IMG/VR virus record: IMGVR_UViG_3300006874_004912
Location: 1 to 24,959 of that record
Length of the DNA: 24,959 nt
Direction: 5' to 3' (one strand)
DNA from: a virus
Under the pieces are notes generated by a model. It worked only from the letters and a program-made list of their open reading frames with translations. It did not search any database and was not told the origin of the DNA. This document shows positions 1 through 5,355 of the stretch, in pieces (position 1 is the first letter of the stretch; the number at the start of each line of letters is the position of its first letter). The translations under genes and the position numbers were made by a program.

Positions 1-483
1 AAAAATAGAAACAGTTCCACCGACTGAAGGAACTGCTAGAGATGTGGCACCAAGTCCACGTTGTATCTGAATGTTAGACGTAACGTCTGTCAGACCTTGC
101 CAGTTTGACCAATACACCCATCCGTTTTCCATATCATTGACTGGCTGTCCGTTAATAAGGAATGAAGTATTACGCTGATCAAATCCACGAAGTGAGATAC
201 GAGAATCTCCGTATCCTCCTCCTTGTTTTGTAGCATAAACCCCTGGTGTTTTGTTCATGATTTCAGGAAATTCTTGATTTCCTACTTTAAGCAAAACTTC
301 TTGAGCAGAAATAGTACTTACGGCAATCGGTGTCTCTCTTTCTTTTGCGACATCAATTACACGAGATGATACTACTACCTCTTCAAGATTTGTGGTAAGA
401 ATCGTTTTAGATTCTGTACCGGTTTCTTGAGCATAAGCTCCTACTGCTAAAAACATCAGCAGCATTGCAACGAGATTTCTCAT
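1..483 (-). CDS. TonB-dependent receptor, N-terminal part (cut by window edge)
   Basis: This is an outer-membrane gated-channel protein, and 161 residues are visible from the start codon to the window edge with no stop. Residues 1-18 form a signal peptide (MRNL followed by a hydrophobic stretch ending GAYA before QE). A TonB-box-like LEEVVVSS lies at 33-40. A plug domain follows from about 46, with IMNKTPGVYATKQGGG near 75-90, ISLRGFDQRNTSFLINGQP near 96-113, VYWSNW near 123-128 and IQRGLG near 140-145. These are the standard plug signatures, and VYWSNW is typical of Bacteroidetes receptors. There is no N-terminal carboxypeptidase-regulatory-like domain, which many Bacteroidetes SusC-type receptors carry, so it looks more like a siderophore- or vitamin-type receptor. 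It is the last visible gene of the leftward operon, 14 bases after a small membrane ORF. The beta-barrel lies outside the window, so substrate and intactness are unknown. A receptor gene in a phage operon is unusual. Confidence 0.9.
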   Translation of the reverse strand, partial: MRNLVAMLLMFLAVGAYAQETGTESKTILTTNLEEVVVSSRVIDVAKERETPIAVSTISAQEVLLKVGNQEFPEIMNKTPGVYATKQGGGYGDSRISLRGFDQRNTSFLINGQPVNDMENGWVYWSNWQGLTDVTSNIQIQRGLGATSLAVPSVGGTVSIF

Positions 484-497
484 TTAATTTAATTAAG

Positions 498-602
498 TTA
501 AACAATACATAACATTTCAGGACCTATCAGTAGTCCAATAGCGCCCATCGATAATATAGTTATAATTAACTTTATTACCAACAGATTTTTTAGATTTTTC
601 AT
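498..602 (-). CDS. Small 34-residue hydrophobic membrane peptide
   Basis: This is a short open frame in the otherwise empty space between the nuclease lipoprotein and the TonB-dependent receptor. It starts with ATG five bases after the nuclease stop codon and ends 14 bases before the receptor start. The product begins MKNLKNLLVIK and continues as one hydrophobic stretch (roughly residues 7-27) with a positively charged N-terminus, as expected for a single inner-membrane segment with the N-terminus inside. I recognise no family. The exact fit into the gap and the membrane-like composition support it, but no homologue could be checked. Confidence 0.4.
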   Translation of the reverse strand: MKNLKNLLVIKLIITILSMGAIGLLIGPEMLCIV

Positions 603-607
603 CACAG

Positions 608-1231
608 TTAGTGACTATGTTGTACTTGATATTCTTCCCAATCTCTGGTTGGGCGTTCATTAGGAAAGTCGTAACACTTGTATACATTAGAATTTGTAAA
701 TTTAATGTGTTTAATAAAACGTGAAGGAATAGTAGCTCCGGTAGGTAGAATAGAGTCTGAGAATTTTATATCTACTGTTACTTCTAATTCTTCTGCATCA
801 TCCCAAACTCTTTCTTCTTGCTCTAATAATCTCCATTCACCTCTATTGAGGTACTGATTTTGTAGAGCACAATTTAAGTATGAAAATGTTTGTTTAAGAT
901 TTTCTCTAGAGTCAGAAAATGTTGCAGCAGGTGCAATATGCCCTTTATCCCATACATTTCTATAATAGTCTTTATTATCTGAAGTATGATAATCATCTTC
1001 GGTATAAAAATTCATAGAACCTCTATCGACATTTTTAGGTCGATTAGAAGATTTGTATGTTAAGGTGATTGGTTGTTCTTTTGTCTCTGAATAAAGAACG
1101 GTAAAGATAGGTGTGGTTATTTCAATTTGTTCTCGGGGTTCTTGAGCTACGGTTATTTCCGGCTTAGAACAACTAGCAAGTAGAACTGCTAATAGAAAAC
1201 TAAATTTAGAGACCTTTAAATTCAAGTCCAT
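608..1231 (-). CDS. DNA/RNA non-specific endonuclease (NUC family), predicted lipoprotein
   Basis: This sugar-non-specific nuclease of the NucA/Serratia type cleaves DNA and RNA with a single divalent metal. The 207-residue protein has a lipoprotein signal: a hydrophobic stretch at 10-19 and a lipobox LLAS ahead of Cys21, so the mature protein should be anchored in a membrane facing the periplasm or cell surface. The catalytic DKGH motif is at 95-98 (His98). Asn120, Gln124, Asn129 and Glu137 have the spacing of the Serratia nuclease residues N110, Q114, N119 and E127, so the active site looks complete. The start was chosen because the signal peptide needs it; it overlaps the ferredoxin gene by 26 bases. 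The receptor and a small membrane peptide follow it. Likely roles are scavenging of nucleotides or destruction of competing nucleic acid at the infected cell surface; this is inference. Confidence 0.85.
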   Translation of the reverse strand: MDLNLKVSKFSFLLAVLLASCSKPEITVAQEPREQIEITTPIFTVLYSETKEQPITLTYKSSNRPKNVDRGSMNFYTEDDYHTSDNKDYYRNVWDKGHIAPAATFSDSRENLKQTFSYLNCALQNQYLNRGEWRLLEQEERVWDDAEELEVTVDIKFSDSILPTGATIPSRFIKHIKFTNSNVYKCYDFPNERPTRDWEEYQVQHSH

Positions 1232-1517
1232 AAAATTTATAGTTACGTTTTACGTATTCATCGGTGCCATCTTTCTCGATAGCATCCTCTTCACTCTCAT
1301 AAATAGCTTCGACTGGGCATTCCGGCAGACAAGCACCACAATCTATACACTCATCAGGGTTTATATAAAGCATATCTTTAGGTCCTATTTCCATACCTAC
1401 TACTTCTTGTCCGAGACCGTCTACTTGTATTGGGCCATTTATACAGTCTACAGGGCATACTGCAACACAGGCAGTATCGCAAGTTGATTCACAAGGGCTG
1501 CCTATTATATAGCTCAT
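1206..1517 (-). CDS. Dicluster ferredoxin (3Fe-4S/4Fe-4S or 2x4Fe-4S type)
   Basis: This is a small cytoplasmic electron carrier of 103 residues. The second cluster motif is classical, C57-x2-C60-x2-C63-x3-C67-P. The first half resembles seven-iron ferredoxins (C9-x7-C17-x3-C21-P, then Cys25), but an extra Cys13 gives C9-x3-C13-x3-C17-x3-C21, so the first site might hold a complete 4Fe-4S cluster. The acidic tail (about 74-87) and the ending YVKRNYKFYGLEFKGL resemble ferredoxins I recall from Bacteroidetes. Its start overlaps the stop of the preceding 84-aa gene as ATGA, so translation is probably coupled. Candidate partners in the window are the radical SAM enzymes QueE and the twitch-domain protein, both of which need low-potential electrons; the pairing is inference. 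Confidence 0.88.
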   Translation of the reverse strand: MSYIIGSPCESTCDTACVAVCPVDCINGPIQVDGLGQEVVGMEIGPKDMLYINPDECIDCGACLPECPVEAIYESEEDAIEKDGTDEYVKRNYKFYGLEFKGL

Positions 1518-1768
1518 TGTCCTATACTACTTACTCTTTTCATAAAAGTATTTAAAGCTTCTTTCTGAGTCATACCTTCTTTTATCATGTTTTCGACTTC
1601 CAAGGCACCCTCAAAATTAGACATAAGCTCCCCTATAACATCGAGTTCTTCGTCTTTTATCCCCCGAGCATCACATAAGTCTTCAAGAAGCTCTAAAGTT
1701 TCAACAACCCAGTCTTGGTCGTTCTCTTGAATAAAGTTAGAAACATGTTTAATTATTGGTAATCTCAT
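1514..1768 (-). CDS. DUF6952-like small protein
   Basis: This is an acidic, predicted all-helical cytoplasmic protein of 84 residues. It begins MRLPIIKHVSNFI and contains KDEELDVIGELMSNFEGALEV (about 38-58) and a C-terminal segment KEALNTFMKRV. From memory this matches DUF6952, a Bacteroidetes family encoded beside peroxiredoxin and thioredoxin genes in flavobacterial chromosomes, which is the neighbourhood here as well. Its function is unknown. It overlaps both neighbours by ATGA junctions, so it belongs to the peroxiredoxin-ferredoxin operon. The family name rests on recall and should be treated as probable; the link to redox stress comes only from context. Confidence 0.7.
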   Translation of the reverse strand: MRLPIIKHVSNFIQENDQDWVVETLELLEDLCDARGIKDEELDVIGELMSNFEGALEVENMIKEGMTQKEALNTFMKRVSSIGQ

Positions 1769-1977
1769 TCTGAAAAATATCTCTGGATGGTTTGTAATAC
1801 ATCGTCAGCCTCTGCTAGTGATGAGATAGCTTCTATTGCATTTTTATAAAAGTCCTCTGTTGAATGATCACCTATACCGGCTTTATCGTCGGTTAAGAGT
1901 TCAAGTGTTAAAAGTGCTTTTTCTCTTTCAGCTTCAAAATGCTTTTTAAGCATTGTTATTGTTCTATACTGTGCCAT
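1765..1977 (-). CDS. Small helical protein of unknown function (70 aa)
   Basis: I do not recognise this gene. The product is 70 residues, charged, soluble and likely two or three helices, with KKHFEAEREKALLTLELL near 11-28 and a conserved-looking GIGDHSTEDFYKNAIEAI near 34-51. It starts within a TAATG overlap with the peroxiredoxin stop and ends in an ATGA overlap with the DUF6952-like gene, so it is translated as part of that operon. In flavobacterial chromosomes I would expect a thioredoxin-like gene at this position; this protein has no CxxC and is not a thioredoxin. The gene itself is secure; no function can be given. Confidence 0.75.
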   Translation of the reverse strand: MAQYRTITMLKKHFEAEREKALLTLELLTDDKAGIGDHSTEDFYKNAIEAISSLAEADDVLQTIQRYFSE

Positions 1978-2612
1978 TATTTAGATAAATATTCTGCAAC
2001 TCCATCTCTAGTTGCATTCATTGCCTCTTTACCTTCCTCCCAGTTAGCAGGGCATACTTCTCCGTGTTTATCTACGTGAAGTTTAGCATCAATAAGTCTT
2101 AATAGTTCATCAATATTTCTTCCTAAAGGCATATCGTTAACTGATTCATGGAATACTCTACCGTCTCCGTCGATTAGATAAGTAGCTCTATAAGTTACAT
2201 TATCACCGTCTAAGATAACTTTATGTTCAATATCTGGGTTCTCTTCATCCCAGGAGTACTCAGTTTCATAATCTAAAATACCTAATTTTTTAGACAGTGT
2301 TCTTCTTGAATCTGCTAGTAATGGAAACTCTACTCCTTCGATACCTCCATCGTCTTTTGCGGTATTTAACCAAGCAAAATGAACTTCGGCTGTATCACAA
2401 GATGCTCCAAATACTTGAAAACCTCTATCGTTAAAATCTTTCAGTTTAGCCTGGAAAGCGTGTATTTCTGTTGGACATACGAAAGTAAAATCTTTCGGGT
2501 ACCAAAACAGAACCGTTGGTGTTTGTGGTGAGGATAAGTTAACGTTTAACTCATCGCCGTCTGCGTTAATAGCTTTTACGCTAATGTCTGGGAATTTGCT
2601 TCCTACTCTCAT
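1977..2612 (-). CDS. Typical 2-Cys peroxiredoxin (AhpC/TSA family)
   Basis: This protein reduces hydrogen peroxide, organic peroxides and peroxynitrite using thiol electrons. It has 211 residues, a normal length for the family. The peroxidatic Cys46 sits in DFTFVCPTEI (41-50) and the resolving Cys187 in EVCPANW, the layout of dimeric typical 2-Cys enzymes. The thioredoxin fold is complete (FWYPKD at 36-41). No signal peptide is present, so it acts in the cytoplasm. A reductant is available in the same window as the thioredoxin at 13343. It follows queE by 15 bases and leads the small-protein/ferredoxin run. The upstream stretch is A- and T-rich with no Shine-Dalgarno sequence. Phage-borne peroxiredoxin probably protects replication from oxidative stress in sunlit water; that role is inference. 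Confidence 0.93.
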   Translation of the reverse strand: MRVGSKFPDISVKAINADGDELNVNLSSPQTPTVLFWYPKDFTFVCPTEIHAFQAKLKDFNDRGFQVFGASCDTAEVHFAWLNTAKDDGGIEGVEFPLLADSRRTLSKKLGILDYETEYSWDEENPDIEHKVILDGDNVTYRATYLIDGDGRVFHESVNDMPLGRNIDELLRLIDAKLHVDKHGEVCPANWEEGKEAMNATRDGVAEYLSK

Positions 2613-2627
2613 TTCAATTTTTATTTA

Positions 2628-3404
2628 TTAAACTTCTCTTTGATCATTAAATGCCATAATATGTGCTCTACCGGTAAATCTATAGCCTTTATCTCTACAA
2701 AAATCCATAACAACTGGATAACTTTCAAATAATGCTTCTCTAGTATCACCAGCAGGCATCATCCAAACTTTTTCGTTTGGAATCTCCATTTCATTTAAAA
2801 ACTTCCATATCTCCCCATATATTGTTAAATTTTTATCTAATACAGGTTTAATATGATAGTCTTTATGATAGGCTATTGATTTTTTCATAGCCTCTTTATT
2901 TAATCTAAACTTATTATGCTGATCTACCATTCTTTGGTCCGTGATTCTACCTTCAGGGGTCGGAGTTCCGATAATAGGTATTGAATTCGAGAACTTAGGA
3001 GATATCGAGAGCAGATCAATAGGATAATCAGTTTCAAGAAAATGCGATCCTTCATTCTCCATAGTAATAAAAATACCTCTTTCATGTGCTAGATGTGTTA
3101 ATTCGTTAACTAATTTACCGTGCATAGAAGGTGAGCCTCCTGTTAACATCATTTCTGAGATATGAGGATTTTTATCGTACATATCTATAATGTCTTGAAA
3201 GCAATATTTACCTTTTTCTGGGTGTATAGAGGTATACCAACTATCACACCAGCCTCCTTCTCCAAAGTAGCATCTATGGGTACAACCGGTAGTACGTATA
3301 ACAATCGTCGGGTAACCTTGACGAGAACCTTCAGATTGAACTGCCGTATAAATCTCTACTATAGGTAGCTTTTTATTATAGTCTTCAATCCTGCCCAGGC
3401 TCAT
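2628..3404 (-). CDS. queE: 7-carboxy-7-deazaguanine synthase, radical SAM
   Basis: QueE converts 6-carboxy-tetrahydropterin to 7-carboxy-7-deazaguanine, the radical SAM step of the preQ0 pathway. The 258-residue protein begins with the substrate-side motif EIYTAVQSEGSRQGYP (17-32), then RTTGC. Cluster ligands are C41-x3-C45-x7-C53 followed by D-S; compared with the usual CX3CX2C there is a five-residue insertion before the third Cys. Other QueE proteins are known to carry insertions in this loop. LTGGSPSM at 87-94 replaces the usual GGEP by GGSP. The start overlaps the end of queD by 20 bases, tying the two steps together. It needs reduced ferredoxin or flavodoxin, and a ferredoxin lies four genes downstream. 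PreQ0 could feed DNA modification or queuosine; the gene deciding this is not in the window. Confidence 0.85.
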   Translation of the reverse strand: MSLGRIEDYNKKLPIVEIYTAVQSEGSRQGYPTIVIRTTGCTHRCYFGEGGWCDSWYTSIHPEKGKYCFQDIIDMYDKNPHISEMMLTGGSPSMHGKLVNELTHLAHERGIFITMENEGSHFLETDYPIDLLSISPKFSNSIPIIGTPTPEGRITDQRMVDQHNKFRLNKEAMKKSIAYHKDYHIKPVLDKNLTIYGEIWKFLNEMEIPNEKVWMMPAGDTREALFESYPVVMDFCRDKGYRFTGRAHIMAFNDQREV

Positions 3405-3858
3405 ATATAGCTGAATTTTTATCGTGTTCTCTAAATTCTACTTTTGCTATTCTAACTCTACCGTCAGTCTCTTGCATGATAAAAGGATTTACCTTTTCAT
3501 AAACAAATTGAGCAAATCTTTCTGCTCCTACAGCAGGTACAACTCTTAGACGTAAAAATCCTTGTTTATCAAGGTCTTTAAAAGTCTCTAAGGCGGGATC
3601 ATCAGAAGACATTACTACTGTATGATCAAACATATAATCAAACCAATCTTTAGGTTTCATACCATCAATAGTACCTTCAGCTCTTTTCATTCCGCCAAAG
3701 TCCCATACCCAGTTACGATTATCTAACTGTCCTTCAAACCAGAGTTTAATTGATACTCCGTACCCATGTAAATACTTACAATGAGTTGTATCTGCTCTCC
3801 ACTGTCTAAAACAAGTAGAAAATCCGTCAAATACCTTTGTTGATTGAAATTTTCCCAT
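3385..3858 (-). CDS. queD: QueD/6-pyruvoyl-tetrahydropterin synthase-like, divergent zinc site
   Basis: QueD makes 6-carboxy-tetrahydropterin from dihydroneopterin triphosphate. The 157-residue protein keeps the general family order: HCKYLHGYG at 26-34 (catalytic Cys27 by alignment with KCGRLHGH), WDFGGMK at 52-58, DHT at 78-80, the Glu of VGAERFA (110-116) and REHDKNSAIY at 143-152. Two of the three zinc histidines are not visible: the AAH position reads TCF (15-17) and the second His of HGH is Tyr33. His26 or Cys16 might substitute. I recall similar FRQW-containing proteins in marine phages, so this may be a subfamily, not a damaged gene. It directly precedes queE, which it overlaps, and its start overlaps the 90-aa gene stop by one base. 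Function by context is good; the chemistry is less certain. Confidence 0.78.
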   Translation of the reverse strand: MGKFQSTKVFDGFSTCFRQWRADTTHCKYLHGYGVSIKLWFEGQLDNRNWVWDFGGMKRAEGTIDGMKPKDWFDYMFDHTVVMSSDDPALETFKDLDKQGFLRLRVVPAVGAERFAQFVYEKVNPFIMQETDGRVRIAKVEFREHDKNSAIYEPGQD

Positions 3859-4130
3859 TACACTAACTCTTCAATTATACCTACTAATTCTGAAATTACT
3901 AAAATACCAGCTGCCCATAAAAGGTCAAAAGGTATAAGTATATATCCTAATATACGAATTCCTGATTTAATAAACGACACAATTTGATGTTTTTTTGCGT
4001 CGGGGTAGTTCATTGACTGTTCTGGAGGATTGTGCTCATTTTGACGATCTAAAGTGTACTCGTCATTACCGATTTTGCGAGCATCTCTATGGTAGAGCTC
4101 GTCTAATAACCTTTGTTCTTCTGTTTTCAT
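3858..4130 (-). CDS. Small membrane protein of unknown function (90 aa)
   Basis: I do not recognise this gene by name. The first 45 residues are hydrophilic and charged (EEQRLLDELYHRDARK near the start). The C-terminal part from about residue 52 is hydrophobic, IRILGYILIPFDLLWAAGILVISELVGI, one long or two short membrane segments, ending in acidic EELV. It is the first gene after the fibre terminator at 4185-4218, so it probably opens the leftward transcript carrying queD, queE, peroxiredoxin and the receptor. Its stop overlaps the queD start by one base. The upstream A+T-rich stretch presumably holds the promoter, but no element could be identified with confidence. Confidence 0.7.
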   Translation of the reverse strand: MKTEEQRLLDELYHRDARKIGNDEYTLDRQNEHNPPEQSMNYPDAKKHQIVSFIKSGIRILGYILIPFDLLWAAGILVISELVGIIEELV

Positions 4131-4184
4131 AAGATGTGTTTTTAAAGTGGTGCTACGACACTATAGTCTATATTGATATAATAT

Positions 4185-4218
4185 AAAAAAAAAGGAGACA
4201 ATTACCAAACTATCTCCT
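4185..4218 (-). terminator. Intrinsic terminator after the fibre genes
   Basis: On the minus strand a six-base-pair stem AGGAGA/TCTCCT (bases 4213-4218 and 4193-4198) encloses a 14-base loop and is followed at once by eight T residues (4192-4185). It lies 24 bases past the stop of the 370-residue fibre gene and before the 90-aa gene, separating the structural and auxiliary transcripts. It is the clearest terminator in the window. Confidence 0.8.
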
Positions 4219-4241
4219 AATTTATTTTTAAATATTTTAAT

Positions 4242-5354
4242 TTAAGGTAAAGCCGTTCCTAAGTTGATTGGGTACCAATTCACACCATCACAATATATAG
4301 GAGTACTTCCTGACACTGCAAACGTTCCAGCTGTAAGATCACTAGGTTTAGTACTAACTGGTGTAAGTGTTAATAAAGTTCTAACCTCTAACCTGGTAGA
4401 ATTTAATTGGGTAAATAGAGTGCTTTCGTCATTACTTCCTATTGTAATACTATCTGTCATCCAGTAGAACCCTGGTGATTTAGCGTGGAATTCAAACGAA
4501 TCAAAAGATAATCTGTTAGTAAGCTCATCTCCTGTAGGTTTAATACTTATTGAACCACTCACATCTATACTACCAGTAAGTTCCTGTTTACCTGTGAATA
4601 TACTTCCGGTAGTAAAGGCATATGAACTAGTTGCTCCAGTTAGTGTTACAATGTCTGCTGTATTTGCAGCAATATCAGTAGCAAGAGATGAGCTTAAACT
4701 TGCTGTTGCTGTTGCTAATTGAGCGTCTGTTGCATAAGTTGCATCGAGTGATGAGCTAAAAGATTCTAAGTCCGTTACTCTAGTACTAAATGAGCCACTA
4801 TCTGTTTGAAGAGCATCTATATCTGTTGCAATACTTGATGAAGCTGCAACAAAAGAACCACTAATATCATCTGCTATTTGAGCCGAGCTAGATAAAAGTG
4901 TGTTTCCTAATTCTGACTCTGCTACAGTTAATCTTGTTTCCACAGATGAACTAAACGAACCAGTAAGTGCTGCAATATCGGTTTCATTCGTAGTAACTCT
5001 AGTGCTAAAAGAGGCACTGTCTGCTTGTAGAGCATCAACATTATTTTCCTCTGTTGATAATCTTGTTTCTACAGAAGAACTAAACGAACCTGTTAATGCA
5101 GCTAGTGATGATGAAAGATTCGTAAACCCTGTTATTCCTACTGCACCTGTTACTGTTACATCTCCTGTAAATATATGGGTATCGTCAGCAGTATCTCCAA
5201 ATTGGGTACTTCCAGACTGAAATAAAGTTACAGATTGAGTAAGTTCTGTTCTTACTTCTTTAGCTATCAGTGTTTCAGATATTGTTAAAGAACCTGTAAG
5301 GTATACATTGTTACCTGATTGGGGTGCTATGTTTGTTACTTTTAATGTGCTCAT
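4242..5354 (-). CDS. Phage fibre/structural protein with Ser/Thr-rich repeats
   Basis: This is probably a trimeric virion fibre. The 370-residue protein starts with a short attachment-like region (MSTLKVTNIAPQSGNNV), followed by a module SGSTQFGDTADDTHIFTG at 47-64 that the upstream fibre gene shares. Residues about 80-240 are a low-complexity region of Ser, Thr, Ala and Asp with two near-identical units (ALTGSFSSSVETRL at 86-99 and 129-142) and a second pair (DALQxDSxSFSTRVT at 107-121 and 180-194). This is typical of extended trimeric coiled-coil or beta-helical shafts. The C-terminal part (about 280-370) is less repetitive and ends with CDGVNWYPINLGTALP, the kind of C-terminal closing segment I have seen on marine phage structural proteins. 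One base separates it from the upstream fibre gene, and a terminator follows. No adhesin fold or receptor can be assigned. Confidence 0.75.
   Translation of the reverse strand: MSTLKVTNIAPQSGNNVYLTGSLTISETLIAKEVRTELTQSVTLFQSGSTQFGDTADDTHIFTGDVTVTGAVGITGFTNLSSSLAALTGSFSSSVETRLSTEENNVDALQADSASFSTRVTTNETDIAALTGSFSSSVETRLTVAESELGNTLLSSSAQIADDISGSFVAASSSIATDIDALQTDSGSFSTRVTDLESFSSSLDATYATDAQLATATASLSSSLATDIAANTADIVTLTGATSSYAFTTGSIFTGKQELTGSIDVSGSISIKPTGDELTNRLSFDSFEFHAKSPGFYWMTDSITIGSNDESTLFTQLNSTRLEVRTLLTLTPVSTKPSDLTAGTFAVSGSTPIYCDGVNWYPINLGTALP
4773..5099 (-). repeat. Internal coding repeats in the fibre gene
   Basis: Two interleaved pairs of degenerate repeats lie inside the 370-residue fibre gene. 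Bases 5058-5099 and 4929-4970 both encode ALTGSFSSSVETRL. Bases 4992-5036 and 4773-4817 encode DALQxDSxSFSTRVT. The DNA copies differ at synonymous positions while the protein is nearly constant, so they are old duplications kept by selection on the protein, or units homogenised only in part. Confidence 0.7.
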
Positions 5355-5355
5355 C

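Noticed and set aside
1-4130. Host chromosome joined to phage by misassembly
   Set aside because: Strand, overlaps and spacing are continuous from queD through the nuclease gene, and queD/queE are phage-type. It cannot be excluded for the receptor itself, so it is listed as a refutation test.
4264-5220. Long plus-strand open frames opposite the fibre gene
   Set aside because: They are mirror frames of Ser/Thr-rich codons and encode no recognisable protein; the minus strand has the module, repeats and terminator.
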